Source of the DNA: Bradyrhizobium sp. WSM3983
Lineage (GTDB): Bacteria > Pseudomonadota > Alphaproteobacteria > Rhizobiales > Xanthobacteraceae
Direction of reading: 5' to 3'
Assembly (NCBI RefSeq): GCF_000473045.1
Contig: NZ_AXAY01000003.1
Location: 248,001 to 312,000, forward strand
Length of the DNA: 64,000 nucleotides
A model generated the notes under the pieces. It was not told where the DNA came from. It saw only the letters and a list, made by a program, of their open reading frames with translations, and searched no databases. The position numbers and the translations under genes are program-made. This document shows positions 1-9,396 of this stretch, one piece after another. How positions within the stretch are numbered: position 1 is the first letter of the stretch; every line of letters begins with the position of its first letter.

Positions 1-18
1 CCGCCCTACATTCTTCAA

Positions 19-777
19 TCACGGCGTGTCCCGCCGCGGCATCAAATGATCGAGCAGGCCCGTCGGCAGCGGAAACACGACGGTCGACGACCGCTCGCCC
101 GCGATGTCGTGCAGAGCCGCGAAGTAACGCAGCTGCATCGCCTGCGGCTCCTGTGCCAGAATGCGGCCGGCCTCGACCAGCTTTTCGGCGGCCTGCTGCT
201 CGCCCATAGCGTTGATCACCTTGGCGCGCCGCAACCGCTCCGCCTCGGCCTGCTTCGCGATCGCGCGTATCATGGTTTCATTGATGTCGACGTCCTTGAT
301 CTCGATACCCGTGACCTTGATGCCCCAGACGTCGGTCTGCTTGTCGAGGATCTCCTGGATGTCGGCGTTCAGCTTGTCGCGTTCGGCCAGCATCTCGTCG
401 AGATCGTGCTTGCCGAGCACCGAGCGCAGCGTGGTCTGGGCGAGCTGGCTGGTCGCGGCCATGTAATCGCCGACCTTGATGATGGCGCGCTCGGGATCGA
501 CGATACGGAAGTATAGGACGGCGTTGACCTTGACCGAGACATTGTCGCGCGAGATCACGTCCTGTGGCGGCACCACCTGCACCATCACCCTGAGATCGAC
601 CTTGACGAGCTGCTGCACGACCGGAACGAGGATGACGAGGCCCGGCCCCTTCACCCCGGTGAAGCGACCGAGCGTGAAAATGACGCCGCGCTCGTATTCC
701 CTGAGGATGCGAACCGCCTGGGTGAGAAACATGACGACGAGCAGCGCAAGCACCGCATAGATCGAATATTCAATCAT
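19..777 (-). CDS. Slipin / stomatin-like SPFH (band 7) membrane protein
   Basis: A 252-residue protein with one N-terminal membrane segment (about residues 4-24), then an SPFH/band 7 domain containing [14 protein letters not shown] and a helical region rich in Ala and Glu ([14 protein letters not shown]). This is the usual slipin length and layout. The frame stays open far upstream, but the ATG at 777 is the natural start because it overlaps by one base (TGATG) the stop codon of the NfeD gene, which is read first on the same strand. Family knowledge: slipins oligomerise in the inner membrane and pair with NfeD-type proteases, probably in membrane-protein quality control. The exact substrate is unknown. 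Confidence 0.93.
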   Translation of the reverse strand: MIEYSIYAVLALLVVMFLTQAVRILREYERGVIFTLGRFTGVKGPGLVILVPVVQQLVKVDLRVMVQVVPPQDVISRDNVSVKVNAVLYFRIVDPERAIIKVGDYMAATSQLAQTTLRSVLGKHDLDEMLAERDKLNADIQEILDKQTDVWGIKVTGIEIKDVDINETMIRAIAKQAEAERLRRAKVINAMGEQQAAEKLVEAGRILAQEPQAMQLRYFAALHDIAGERSSTVVFPLPTGLLDHLMPRRDTP

Positions 778-2159
778 CAGAGTTGACCTCCCTCGCCGCT
801 GGCCGGGCCGGGTCGCCGGACCACCAGCGTCAAATCGACGATGTTGGCGACCTCGACCCGCTCGCCGGGCCTGAAGGCGCCGGCGCCACGCGCCTGCCAG
901 CGTTCGCCATGCGCAAAGACGTGACCTTCGGTCTCGTTCCAGTCGAGGACCTCGGCGGACAAGCCGCGCATGGCCTGCGCGCCGACCCGGGTCGGGGCGT
1001 TGTGGGCGCGCCGAAGCGCGCCGAGCACGACGAGAACAAAGCCGGTGAACATCGCCGCGACGACGGCGATGACCGACCATGACAGCCGGTAGCCCGGCGC
1101 TTCGACCCGGACCAGCATGAGCGCTCCCAGCACGAAGGCGACGACGCCGCCAAGACCGATCACCACGGTTGGATTGAACGCCTCGATGGCCAGCAGCGCG
1201 ATCCCGACCAGCATCAAGCCGAGGCCGGCATAGTTGATCGGCAGAAGATTGAGGGCATAGAGGCCGATCAATAGGCAGATCGTCCCGACCACTCCCGGGG
1301 CGACCGCACCGGGCGACACGAACTCGAAGATCAGGCCGTAGAATCCGACCATCAGGAGAATGAAGGCAACGTTGGGATCGGTGATGACCGCCAGAAATCG
1401 GGAAATCCATCCCGGATCGACGACTTCGACCACGGCGTTCTTCGTCGCAAGTCGCTGCGTCTTGCCGCCTGCGACCTCGACCACGCGACCATCGATCTGC
1501 CTGAGCAATTCGGCTGGATCGCGCGCGACGAGATCGATGACCTTTTCCTGCAACGCGCCGTTGGCGGAGAGCGTGGCGGCTTCACGGACCGCCTTCTCGG
1601 CCCAATCGGCGTTGTGATTGCGCAACTCGGCAAGGCTGCGGATGAAGGCGACGGCATCGTTCGTCACCTTTGCCGTCATCGCGTCTTTCGGCTCAGCCGC
1701 CTTGTCCTTGCTGTCCTTGTCGGGCGTGCCGCTCGGCAGTCCCGGGAGGGGACCGCCAATCTGCACCGGCGTCGCGGCACCGAGGTTGGTACCGGGCGCC
1801 ATCGCCGCGATATGGGTTGCATAAAGAATGTAGGTCCCCGCGCTCGCCGCATGAGCGCCCGAGGGCGCGACGTACCCCACGACAGGGACGGGCGAACCAA
1901 GCACATCCGCGATGATCTCGCGCATGCTCGAGTTGAGACCGCCGGGCGTGTTCATTTTCAGAATCACGACCTCGGCGCGCCGCGCGGCTGCCGTGGCCAA
2001 GGCTTCCTTCACGTAGCTCGCCGACGCCGGTCCGATGGCTCCGTCGATCGTGACAGTGAGTGCAAGACGGCCGTTCTCCTCCGCCGCACCGGGAAGGAGG
2101 CAGAGAGCAAGAGCGACGACGCCGATCGCCGCTATGAGGGCCGCCTTCATGATCCACAC
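777..2159 (-). CDS. NfeD-family membrane-bound serine protease (ClpP class)
   Basis: A 460-residue protein: signal or membrane segment at residues 5-22, a ClpP-fold protease domain at about 30-225, four or more membrane helices at about 250-385, and a C-terminal NfeD OB-fold domain to the end. The nucleophile is expected at S106 in HAASAGTY. A lysine in AKVTND further on fits the Ser-Lys dyad known from the archaeal 1510-N protease. A short Gly/Pro/Lys-rich insert separates the two. The second Met (residue 4) is an alternative start. The gene is coupled to the slipin gene by overlapping stop and start, the conserved nfeD-slipin operon. Confidence 0.93.
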   Translation of the reverse strand: MWIMKAALIAAIGVVALALCLLPGAAEENGRLALTVTIDGAIGPASASYVKEALATAAARRAEVVILKMNTPGGLNSSMREIIADVLGSPVPVVGYVAPSGAHAASAGTYILYATHIAAMAPGTNLGAATPVQIGGPLPGLPSGTPDKDSKDKAAEPKDAMTAKVTNDAVAFIRSLAELRNHNADWAEKAVREAATLSANGALQEKVIDLVARDPAELLRQIDGRVVEVAGGKTQRLATKNAVVEVVDPGWISRFLAVITDPNVAFILLMVGFYGLIFEFVSPGAVAPGVVGTICLLIGLYALNLLPINYAGLGLMLVGIALLAIEAFNPTVVIGLGGVVAFVLGALMLVRVEAPGYRLSWSVIAVVAAMFTGFVLVVLGALRRAHNAPTRVGAQAMRGLSAEVLDWNETEGHVFAHGERWQARGAGAFRPGERVEVANIVDLTLVVRRPGPASGEGGQL

Positions 2160-2550
2160 GGCAAGGGCTCCCTTGCCACATATATGGTGGTCGGTTCGCG
2201 AACCTCAATGCAGCAGCGTACGTGGCCGCCGCTGCGATTGTGCGATGCAATGGATGGGGTCGAAGTGGACGAGATCGCAGACGGGGCGCGGTACGTTCGT
2301 CCCGTCGATTTTGTTCTACATCTGACTCCATTTCGTTCTCGAAGAACGAATCGGAATCGCGAAAATCGGCATGCACCAATTCTTGCTGATTGGTTTATTC
2401 TGTCTGAGATATCGCGAGCACAGTTCGTAGGGCGGATTAGCCGAAGGCGTAATCCGCCGCCTTTCGAAGCACGGGCATGGAGAAATAGCACGCAGCCGCA
2501 CGTCCCGCTCCACTGCGCTCGCAATGTCGACGCGACCAAAAGACCTGCGC
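2160..2550. other. Intergenic region upstream of nfeD
   Basis: No convincing gene. It holds a perfect 8-bp inverted repeat with a 3-base spacer (TTCGTTCT at 2332-2339, AGAACGAA at 2343-2350) and a second, 6-bp one (ACCAAT 2375-2380, ATTGGT 2389-2394). Both are upstream of nfeD and downstream of the amidotransferase-like gene. They could be operator or hairpin sites. The far end carries a GC-rich repeat listed separately. Confidence 0.5.
2425..2459. repeat. Short GC-rich palindromic repeat (GTAGGGCGGATTA type)
   Basis: An inverted repeat, GGCGGATTA (2431-2439) against TAATCCGCC (2450-2458), preceded by TTCGTAG. The same TCGTAGGG lead-in begins the repeats at 24207 and 60692, so this looks like a short relative of that intergenic family. 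It lies just past the end of the amidotransferase-like gene. Confidence 0.6.
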
Positions 2551-3324
2551 CTACGCCGCCGCCCTCTGCTTCGCCACCATCGCTTCGCCAAACGCCTCGA
2601 ACAGCTTGCGATTGATCGGATTGCGCTGCGGGTCGTATTCGGCGTGCCATTGCACACCGAGTGCGAAGCTCGCCGCTTCCGCGATGCGGATCGCCTCAAT
2701 GGTGCCGTCCTCGGCCACGCCTTCGATCAGCACGCGCTTGCCGGGATCGAGGATGCCCTGCCCGTGCAGCGAATTGACCCGGATCTTCTCGCAGCCGAGG
2801 AGCTTTGCGAATGCGCCGCCCGGCGTAAGGTCGACGTCGTGACGGTCGGCGAACACGACGGTCGGGTCGGGATGGATCTCGCCATTCTCGAGCCTGGGCA
2901 TGCGGTGGTTCATGCGGCCCGGGATTTCGCGGATCTCGGGGTGGAGCGAGCCGCCGAAGGCGACATTCATCTCCTGCAAGCCCCGGCAGATGCCGAACAG
3001 CGGGATGCCGCGGGCGACGCAGGCGACCGAGAGCGCAAGCGCGACCTCATCGCGGTGGATGTCGTAGGGCTCGTGCTTCTCGCAGGGGTCAACGTTGAAG
3101 CGGGTCGGATGGACGTTGGCACGGGCACCCGTGAGGACAATACCGTCGACCGTATCGAGCAGCGCGGCGATATCGGTGATGTCGGGCGAGCCCGCGAACA
3201 TCACCGGCAAGCCGCCGGAAACCTCGGCCACGGCGCGCAGATTGCGCTCGCCGACCATCTGCACCTGAAATCGATTTTCGATGCGACTGGCGTTCCCGAT
3301 CACGCCGACGACCGGCTTTCTCAT
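2551..3324 (-). CDS. Gamma-glutamyl-gamma-aminobutyrate hydrolase family protein (class I amidotransferase-like)
   Basis: A 257-residue protein of the peptidase C26/PuuD family. It carries the nucleophile elbow LFGICRGLQEMN with Cys at residue 113, the oxyanion/ligand segment VLTGARANVHP, and the catalytic His in GVQWHAEYDP near the C-terminus, so the triad looks intact. Family members hydrolyse gamma-glutamyl amides, for example in putrescine degradation. No puu-type neighbours are present, so the actual substrate is open. It stands alone on the minus strand. Confidence 0.88.
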   Translation of the reverse strand: MRKPVVGVIGNASRIENRFQVQMVGERNLRAVAEVSGGLPVMFAGSPDITDIAALLDTVDGIVLTGARANVHPTRFNVDPCEKHEPYDIHRDEVALALSVACVARGIPLFGICRGLQEMNVAFGGSLHPEIREIPGRMNHRMPRLENGEIHPDPTVVFADRHDVDLTPGGAFAKLLGCEKIRVNSLHGQGILDPGKRVLIEGVAEDGTIEAIRIAEAASFALGVQWHAEYDPQRNPINRKLFEAFGEAMVAKQRAAA

Positions 3325-3552
3325 CTCCCGTTCCGACCTCGCGCCGAAAAAGATTCTCCAAACATGCCCCTCGGATGGAACAAATTCAACAGAAGGGATC
3401 GCGGGACGGCAATGCTATTTTCGCGCAAATGCCCCCTCAGCGCGCCCATAACCCCTGATCGCCCCCCCGCGCGCCGGCGGCGTTGGCCCCGGGCTTGATC
3501 CCCGGAGAGATTTCACGAAAGAGTGCTCCGGCCCGCTTCGAAAGGACCCGAT

Positions 3553-4692
3553 GTGACGGCTTCCAGAGATGAACAGCCCAAAACCCGCTCCGATCTGGCT
3601 TGGGCTATCATGGTCGGCGGCATCGGGATCGTGCTGTTCACCACGGCGCTGGTTTTCACCTGGTACTTTTCGGCGACCCTGCTCCTGATCTTCACCGGCA
3701 TGCTGCTCGGCGTCGGCCTCAACGCGCTGACCAACGCACTCGGCCGCCATGTCCGCCTGCCGCATGCGGTGCGGCTTGCGATCGTCTGCTTCGTGCTTGC
3801 GGCGCTGCTCGCGGGCGTCGCCTATCTCGGCGGCGCGACCATCGCCGAGCAGGCCTCGGTTCTCAGCAGCACCATCAAGTCGCAGATCGGCAATGTGAAG
3901 TCCTTCCTGGATAACCACGGCATCGACACCAGCTTCTTCGATTTCGGCAACGGTGCATCTGACGCCGCGGCCAATACGCCGTCGGACTCGACGCCTTCGC
4001 CGGCAACGCCCCCGCGCGGTCCCTTGCCCGGTGCCGGCGCGCTGGCCTCCAGCGGCGGAGCGATCGTGAGCCAGACCTTCAAGCTGCTGCTCGGCACCAT
4101 CCACGGTGTGGGAAACATCTTCATCGTGCTGTTTCTGGGGCTGTCCTTCGCCACGCAGCCCGGCATCTATCGCGACGGGCTGCTGTTCCTCGCGCCGGCG
4201 AAACATCGCATCCGCGCGACCCTCATCATCGACTGCATCGGCGAGACGCTCGAGCGCTGGCTGGTCGCCCAGATCATCGTGATGATCGCAGTCGGTGTCG
4301 TGACCTGGATCGGGCTTGCCATCATCGGTATCCCCGGCTCGTTCATCCTGGGGATCCAGGCCGGCCTGCTCGCCTTCATCCCCACGGTCGGCGCCATCAT
4401 CGCCGGCGTCGTCGTGGTGCTGGCGAGCCTCGCCTCGGGTTGGATCCCGGCGCTATCGGCGCTGATCCTGTTCCTCGGCGTGCACGCGATGGAGAGCTAC
4501 GTGCTGACGCCGATCCTCCAGCGCCAGGCGCTGGACATCCCGCCGGCCACGCTGTTCGCGTTCCAGATCCTGCTCGGCGTCGTCTTCGGAATCTGGGGCC
4601 TGGCGCTGGCGTTGCCACTCGTCGCCATCGTCAAGGTCATGATCGACCATTTCAAGACGTATGAGGCGCCGCCTCTGGCGGAGGCGGCGTAA
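3553..4692 (+). CDS. AI-2E family transporter (PerM/YdiK type)
   Basis: A polytopic membrane protein with an N-terminal helix pair (VGGIGIVLFTTALVFTWYFS and the following LLLIFTGMLLGVGL), a hydrophilic domain with an acidic, Pro/Ser-rich stretch, then several C-terminal helices ending in VHAMESYVLTPILQ and a PP-x-TLFAFQILLG segment typical of the family. I chose the GTG at 3553 because AAAGGA sits at 3541-3546, six bases upstream; a GTG at 3523 in the same frame is a longer alternative. Family members export small molecules or exchange sodium and protons; the AI-2 label is historical and no quorum-sensing genes are near. Confidence 0.88.
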   Translation: MTASRDEQPKTRSDLAWAIMVGGIGIVLFTTALVFTWYFSATLLLIFTGMLLGVGLNALTNALGRHVRLPHAVRLAIVCFVLAALLAGVAYLGGATIAEQASVLSSTIKSQIGNVKSFLDNHGIDTSFFDFGNGASDAAANTPSDSTPSPATPPRGPLPGAGALASSGGAIVSQTFKLLLGTIHGVGNIFIVLFLGLSFATQPGIYRDGLLFLAPAKHRIRATLIIDCIGETLERWLVAQIIVMIAVGVVTWIGLAIIGIPGSFILGIQAGLLAFIPTVGAIIAGVVVVLASLASGWIPALSALILFLGVHAMESYVLTPILQRQALDIPPATLFAFQILLGVVFGIWGLALALPLVAIVKVMIDHFKTYEAPPLAEAA

Positions 4693-4698
4693 GCCGCC

Positions 4699-4995
4699 TC
4701 AGGTCGTCAGCACGGTCTCGGTATGCTCGACCTCCGGAGGCGAGGCAAAATACTGGCCGACGAGGCCGCGCCATTCGGTGAAATTCTCGGAGCCGCGGAA
4801 GTCGACGGTATGGTTTTCCAGCGTTGCCCATTTCACCATCAGCCGGTAGCGCTGCGGCTTCTCGATCGACTTGTGCAGTTCGAAGCTATGAAAGCCCTTG
4901 GAGCGGCCGAAGGCGGCCTTGGCCTTGGCGACGGCGGCCTCAAAATCCTTCTCGCTGCCCGGCTTGACGTCGATTTGCGCGATCTCGGTGATCAT
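4699..4995 (-). CDS. Antibiotic biosynthesis monooxygenase (ABM) domain protein
   Basis: A 98-residue protein filling one ABM ferredoxin-like fold: an opening strand TEIAQIDVKPGSEKDFEAAV, a central FHSFELHKS, then YRLMVKWATLENHTVDF and a conserved W in FTEWRGLVG. Family members are small dimers, either monooxygenases acting on polycyclic or quinone compounds, or heme-degrading enzymes. Nothing in the neighbourhood fixes the substrate. It converges on the AI-2E transporter gene with six bases between the stops. Confidence 0.88.
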   Translation of the reverse strand: MITEIAQIDVKPGSEKDFEAAVAKAKAAFGRSKGFHSFELHKSIEKPQRYRLMVKWATLENHTVDFRGSENFTEWRGLVGQYFASPPEVEHTETVLTT

Positions 4996-5043
4996 CGGTT
5001 TCCACCCCGTTGTTTGATGGGCGTATCTACCGCAGCCGGGGCT

Positions 5044-5069
5044 AAAGAAAAAGGCGCCGAAACGGCGCC
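5044..5069 (-). terminator. Rho-independent terminator of the small membrane gene
   Basis: A 7-bp stem GGCGCCG (5053-5059) / CGGCGCC (5063-5069) with an AAA loop, flanked on the left by AAAGAAAAA. Read on the minus strand this is a GC hairpin followed by a T tract, just past the stop of the 5095-5331 gene. Confidence 0.75.
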
Positions 5070-5094
5070 CTGCCCGGCCGAAAACGCGCCGCTC

Positions 5095-5331
5095 TCAGGC
5101 GAACAACAGCACTGTGCCTGCAACGATGAACGCGCAACCGAGAAACAGCGCAATCGGCCAATAGCTGCGGCTCTGCGCATAGCGCCCCTGGGCGCGGCGC
5201 TCGGCAATCAGTGCGGTCTCGTATTCGTCCGCGGTCGAGAACAGACAGCCGAAACCGCCGCGTGCCGAGGCCGCAGCGGCTTCGAGCGACATCAGGGCAG
5301 CCTGCGGATTCTGTCGACGGATCGATTCCAT
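5095..5331 (-). CDS. Small tail-anchored membrane protein of unknown function
   Basis: A 78-residue protein with a soluble N-terminal half (residues 1-56, Ala/Arg-rich with one Cys) and a single C-terminal membrane helix (about 58-77, WPIALFLGCAFIVAGTVLLF). I do not recognise a family. It lies 57 bases downstream of the GGDEF cyclase on the same strand and ends at a good terminator, so the two may share a transcript. Confidence 0.65.
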   Translation of the reverse strand: MESIRRQNPQAALMSLEAAAASARGGFGCLFSTADEYETALIAERRAQGRYAQSRSYWPIALFLGCAFIVAGTVLLFA

Positions 5332-5388
5332 GACCGCAATGGTAGGAACCGAATGGTAAACAGGAGATTACCGCGAGGCCTTTTCGTC

Positions 5389-6621
5389 TCAGGCCGTCGC
5401 CGGCTGTGTCTTGGATTCTCCCCTGGGCACACCGATCCGCGCGGCGCTCTGGCGACGCCAGTTCTCCAGCGACAACGGCAACTCCTCCGCCGCCTCGACG
5501 CGGTTACGGCCGCCGCGCTTGGCCTGGTAGAGTGCAGTGTCGGCCGAGGCCAGCAGAACCTCGAGCTCGGTGCCGGCGGGCCCGCCGGCCACACCGATGC
5601 TGACGGTGGTGTCGACCGGACCCTCGTCGACCACAATACCGGAGGTTTCAAACGCCTCGCGAACGCGCTCGGCGACCAGCGCACCCTCCTCCAGCGCGCA
5701 AGGCAGCAGCGCGGCGAACTCCTCGCCGCCGATGCGGCCCGACAGGTCCGAGATGCGCAGATTGTTGACGACGATGGTCGAGAACAGTTTCAGCATCTCG
5801 TCGCCGGCGGGATGGCCGAAGCGATCGTTGATCGACTTGAAATGGTCGATGTCGAAGATCATCACCGTGACCGGCCGGCCGCCCTTGGCCTCGCGCTCGA
5901 TCATCCGCGCACAGGCTTCCGAGAAGCCGCGGCGGTTGAGCATGCCGGTCAGCGGATCGGTCGACGCGGCAGTGCGGTGCGCAGTCACCGTGCGCTCGGA
6001 CACCAGCATGAAGATCACGAACACGGTGCCGACGGCATAGAGCACGAGCTCGACCGCGAACACGGTGACCCAGACGCTGTGGGAGAAGCCGGCATCATTC
6101 GGGCGCAGGAAGCTGCCGAGCAGGATCGGCATCATCAGCACGCAGCCGTGCATCACCGGCACCACGAAAGCCGGCCATCGCCGTTGCAGGCTCTTGCGCC
6201 GTTCGACCCAGAGCTCGCTCGCGGTCAGTGCCGCATAGACCGAGACGATGCCGGCGCCGATGATCATGCGCAGCATCGACGCGGCGGGATCGAGCAGCGT
6301 CACCGTCGCGACCCAGGCGACCGCGCCGAGCACGAGACCGGGCCAGTTCGGCTTGCGGCCGTGGAAGACGCGCGCCGCGTTCCACACCATGCCGCAGGCG
6401 ACGAAGCCGACCGCATTGAGCGCGAGATAAAGGTGCGGGCCGAGCTTGTCGCCGGTCGCCGTCCACAGCGCGACGGAGGCTGCGCCGAGCAGATAGGCGG
6501 TGCCCCACCATTTCAGCGCGGGGCTGTTCTCCTGCCTGCCAAAAAACACCATCATGGCGCCGAGCAATGCGGCGACCATCGTGGCGACCAAATAGAGCGT
6601 GATGCTATCGAGCGACATCAT
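5389..6621 (-). CDS. Membrane-bound diguanylate cyclase (GGDEF)
   Basis: A 410-residue protein with about six membrane helices in residues 5-206 and a C-terminal GGDEF domain (about 215-380). The active-site loop GRIGGEEF is intact at about 295-302 and the phosphate/metal segment MIFDIDHFKSINDRFGH is complete, so it should make cyclic di-GMP from two GTP. An RxxD (RISD, 289-292) sits at the spacing of the inhibitory I-site seen in PleD, so product feedback is likely. There is no EAL domain. The membrane part may sense a ligand but I cannot name its family. Confidence 0.93.
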   Translation of the reverse strand: MMSLDSITLYLVATMVAALLGAMMVFFGRQENSPALKWWGTAYLLGAASVALWTATGDKLGPHLYLALNAVGFVACGMVWNAARVFHGRKPNWPGLVLGAVAWVATVTLLDPAASMLRMIIGAGIVSVYAALTASELWVERRKSLQRRWPAFVVPVMHGCVLMMPILLGSFLRPNDAGFSHSVWVTVFAVELVLYAVGTVFVIFMLVSERTVTAHRTAASTDPLTGMLNRRGFSEACARMIEREAKGGRPVTVMIFDIDHFKSINDRFGHPAGDEMLKLFSTIVVNNLRISDLSGRIGGEEFAALLPCALEEGALVAERVREAFETSGIVVDEGPVDTTVSIGVAGGPAGTELEVLLASADTALYQAKRGGRNRVEAAEELPLSLENWRRQSAARIGVPRGESKTQPATA

Positions 6622-6780
6622 GTCGGCCCCCCTCTTGAAACATAGCAGTTACGCGATCGGCACATCCGACTTGCGCGCCCTTCCAAATGCGACGCTAAGT
6701 CCGCCAAGTTCCATTCAGGTTTTCGCGCGAGGCCAAGTTTTCGCGAAACACGTCATCAATTTGCGTACAAACGGACAACA

Positions 6781-6808
6781 AAAAGGGCGCTGAAATCAGC
6801 GCCCTTTT
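6781..6808 (-). terminator. Terminator after rpsI
   Basis: A strong 12-bp hairpin, AAAGGGCGCTGA against TCAGCGCCCTTT with a two-base loop, flanked by A and T runs on its two sides. It lies 44 bases past the rpsI stop and should end the rplM-rpsI transcript. Its symmetry means it could work in both directions. Confidence 0.8.
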
Positions 6809-6852
6809 GCATCTCATTGAAGCCGCTTTCGCGGCGAATGTGACCGAAGCGA

Positions 6853-7332
6853 TTAACGCTTCGAGAACTGGAAGGACCGGCGGGCCTTGGCCTTGCCGTA
6901 CTTCTTACGCTCGACCACGCGGGAGTCGCGGGTGAGGAAGCCGCCCTTCTTGAGCACGGTGCGCAGCTCGGGCTCGAAATAGGTGAGCGCCTTGGAGATG
7001 CCATGACGCACAGCGCCAGCTTGGCCGGACAGACCGCCGCCGGCGACGGTGCAGATCACGTCGTACTGCCCGGAACGCGCGGCCACGGAGAACGGCTGCT
7101 CGATCATCATGCGCAGCACGGGACGAGCGAAATAGACCTCGACCTCGCGCGAGTTGACCGTGACCTTGCCGGCACCCGGCTTGATCCAGACGCGGGCGAC
7201 CGCGTCCTTGCGCTTGCCGGTGGCGTAGGCGCGGTTGAACTTGTCGACCTTCTTCTCGTGCTTGGGCGCGTCCGGCGCCGCCGCGGTCTTGAGCTGCGAG
7301 AGCTGGTCGAGCGACTGAATGGATTCGGCCAT
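6853..7332 (-). CDS. rpsI: Small ribosomal subunit protein uS9
   Basis: A 159-residue protein with the S9 core starting at [14 protein letters not shown], the [19 protein letters not shown] segment and the basic tail [11 protein letters not shown] that reaches the ribosomal P site. The N-terminal extension of about 30 residues ([14 protein letters not shown] and on) is usual in rhizobia. It follows rplM after two bases, the conserved L13-S9 operon. Confidence 0.98.
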   Translation of the reverse strand: MAESIQSLDQLSQLKTAAAPDAPKHEKKVDKFNRAYATGKRKDAVARVWIKPGAGKVTVNSREVEVYFARPVLRMMIEQPFSVAARSGQYDVICTVAGGGLSGQAGAVRHGISKALTYFEPELRTVLKKGGFLTRDSRVVERKKYGKAKARRSFQFSKR

Positions 7333-7334
7333 GA

Positions 7335-7799
7335 TTATGCGGCCCTCGTGTTCTTGCGGTTCAGCTTGGCGATGTCGATCTTCTCGGGCGTCTGGGCCTC
7401 GTGCGGATGATCAGCGCCGCCATAAACGCGGAGGTTGCCCATCTGGACGCGGCCGAGCGGACCACGGGGGATCATGCGCTCGACGGCCTTCTCGAGCACG
7501 CGCTCGGGATGCTTGCCTTCAAGGATCTGGCGCGCGGTGCGCTCCTTGACGTGGCCGACATAGCCGGTGTGCTTGTAGTAGGTCTTCTGCTCGCGCTTGC
7601 GGCCGGTGAGGACCGCATGCTGGGCGTTGATGATGATGACGTTGTCGCCGCAATCAACGTGCGGGGTGTAGGTCGGTAGGTGCTTGCCGCGCAGACGCAT
7701 GGCAACGATGGTGGCGAGACGGCCGACGACCAGACCCTTGGCGTCGATCAGCACCCACTTCTTCGTCACCTCGGCCGGCTTTGCCGAAAAGGTTTTCAT
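7335..7799 (-). CDS. rplM: Large ribosomal subunit protein uL13
   Basis: A 154-residue L13: [20 protein letters not shown] at the N-terminus, then [19 protein letters not shown] and [11 protein letters not shown] core segments and [14 protein letters not shown] motif ([11 protein letters not shown]). The frame is open 13 codons further upstream but MKTFSA is the conserved start. First gene of the rplM-rpsI operon, which ends at the terminator at 6781. Confidence 0.98.
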   Translation of the reverse strand: MKTFSAKPAEVTKKWVLIDAKGLVVGRLATIVAMRLRGKHLPTYTPHVDCGDNVIIINAQHAVLTGRKREQKTYYKHTGYVGHVKERTARQILEGKHPERVLEKAVERMIPRGPLGRVQMGNLRVYGGADHPHEAQTPEKIDIAKLNRKNTRAA

Positions 7800-7957
7800 G
7801 TCAGAGTTTCCGTGGACGGGGAGCATCGGCGCGAACACCGCACCGGACTGCGCGGATTTCTAGAGAAGAGACGCACAACGGTCAATGCCCAGAGATGGAA
7901 ATTATATGAGCAAAATCAACGATTTAAAATTATGGTGCCATATTACCCGCGAAAAGC

Positions 7958-8386
7958 TCAAACATTTGGAATGGAATAGGTCGATGTGACGTGAGCGATG
8001 GGATCGGGCGAGGTCCCGGACAACAGGTTCACCTCACCGACCGCCAGGCGCTTGCCGAGTTTAAGCAGCCGGGCTTCCGCCAGCACGTCCTGCCCGGGCT
8101 GGCCCTTGCGCAGGAAATTGATGTTGAGATTGGTTGTCACCGCGAGCCCGATCGGTCCGATGGCCGAGAGGAGCACCACGTACATGGCGAAATCGGCCAA
8201 CGCCATCAGCGTCGGGCCGGACACGGTTCCACCCGGCCGCAGCATCCGCTCGCTGAAACGCTGACGCAAAAGGCAGGTCTGGCCGTCTGCGCTCTCGATC
8301 ATGATGTCGTCGCCGCCGAAGGCCTGGGGAAACTCGTCACGAAGAAACTGCTCGACCTCCGCCACGCTCATTTTCGCTAGTGCCAT
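7958..8386 (-). CDS. PaaI-family acyl-CoA thioesterase
   Basis: A 142-residue single hotdog-fold domain. It shows the PaaI/YdiI helix motif LRPGGTVSGPTLMALADFAM and the following strand AVTTNLNINFLRKGQPG. The Asp in the ALADFAM helix is the expected catalytic acid. The likely reaction is hydrolysis of a medium-chain or aromatic acyl-CoA. It is transcribed divergently from an enoyl-CoA hydratase-like gene across 86 bases, so the two may be co-regulated in acyl-CoA turnover. Confidence 0.88.
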   Translation of the reverse strand: MALAKMSVAEVEQFLRDEFPQAFGGDDIMIESADGQTCLLRQRFSERMLRPGGTVSGPTLMALADFAMYVVLLSAIGPIGLAVTTNLNINFLRKGQPGQDVLAEARLLKLGKRLAVGEVNLLSGTSPDPIAHVTSTYSIPNV

Positions 8387-8472
8387 GCTGTTCCCAACCC
8401 TCGCTTCACGTCGCCTGTTACATTAGGTTATCTGCATCATCCAAACGTAATAATCCAACCGGAAACGCCTCG

Positions 8473-9297
8473 ATGTCTGCCCAGGTCGCCCGCGCCCCCT
8501 CCCCGCAACCGCCAATTCTGCTGCGCGAAATGGCAGGCCCCATCGCGGTGCTGACCCTGAACCGGCCGGCCGCACGCAACAGCTTGTCGATGGCAATGAT
8601 CGCAAGCCTGCATGCCGAGCTCAATGATATCCGCAACGACAAGGCAATCCGCGGTGTCGTGCTTGCCGCCAACGGTCCTGCCTTCTCGGCCGGTCATGAC
8701 ATGAAGGAGCTGACCGCGCGCCGCGCCGATCCGGATCGCGGCCGCGCCTTCTTCGCCGAGACCATGAATGCCTGCAGCGCGATGATGCAGGCGATCGTGC
8801 ATCTGCCGAAGCCGGTGGTCGCTTCCGTCCAGGGCATCGCGACCGCGGCCGGCTGCCAGCTCGTGGCGAGCTGCGACGTTGCGATCGCATCGGAAGCAGC
8901 GAGCTTCGCCACGCCCGGCGTCGACATCGGCCTGTTCTGCTCGACGCCGATGGTGGCGCTCTCCCGCAACGTGCCGCGTAAACAGGCGATGGAGATGCTG
9001 CTCACGGGCGAGCCGGTCCCGGCCGCGCGGGCCCGGGAGATCGGCCTCGTCAATCGCGTGGTCGCCGCCGGCACCGAGCGCGACACCGCGATCGCGTTGG
9101 CGCAACAGGTCGCGCTGAAATCCGCCTACACCGTCAAGCTCGGCAAGGAGGCGTTCTACCGTCAGGCCGAGATGAGTCTTGCGGACGCCTATCGCTATGC
9201 GGCAGAGGTCATGACCGAGAACATGATGGCCCGCGACGCCGAGGAAGGCATCGGCGCCTTCATCGAGAAGCGCACGCCGACATGGCGGGATGAGTGA
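8473..9297 (+). CDS. Enoyl-CoA hydratase/isomerase (crotonase) family, ECHDC3-like
   Basis: A 274-residue crotonase-fold protein with the CoA/oxyanion segment FSAGHDMKEL (71-80) and GIATAAGCQLVASCDVAIA (121-139). Gln129 stands where the first catalytic Glu of classical hydratases lies, and the second region reads GLFCSTPM rather than the usual Glu-containing loop. This pattern matches the ECHDC3-like subgroup, so classical hydratase activity should not be assumed. I chose the ATG at 8473 over an in-frame start at 8380, which would run into the divergent PaaI gene. Confidence 0.9.
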   Translation: MSAQVARAPSPQPPILLREMAGPIAVLTLNRPAARNSLSMAMIASLHAELNDIRNDKAIRGVVLAANGPAFSAGHDMKELTARRADPDRGRAFFAETMNACSAMMQAIVHLPKPVVASVQGIATAAGCQLVASCDVAIASEAASFATPGVDIGLFCSTPMVALSRNVPRKQAMEMLLTGEPVPAARAREIGLVNRVVAAGTERDTAIALAQQVALKSAYTVKLGKEAFYRQAEMSLADAYRYAAEVMTENMMARDAEEGIGAFIEKRTPTWRDE

Positions 9298-9302
9298 CAT
9301 TC

Positions 9303-9394
9303 GTCATTGCGAGCGAAGCGAAGCAATCCAGAAATTACCCCTGGAAAACAGGCTGGATTGCTTCGTCGCTTCGCTCCTCGCAAGGAAGAACGAC
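9303..9394. repeat. Bradyrhizobial intergenic inverted repeat (GTCATTGCGAGCGAAGCG family)
   Basis: The left arm, starting GTCATTGCGAGCGAAGCG and running to CAATCCAG, pairs with the right arm CTGGATTGCTTCGTCGCTTC and the following CTCCTCGCAA (9353 onwards). The left arm recurs at 47888. The right arm ends immediately before the start codon of the CoA-binding gene and contributes its AAGGA ribosome-binding site (9382-9386). Confidence 0.85.
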
Positions 9395-9396
9395 AA

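Noticed and set aside
4723..6645. A 640-codon open frame on the plus strand over the ABM and GGDEF genes
   Set aside because: Opposite strand to three supported genes, low-information residues, no domain.
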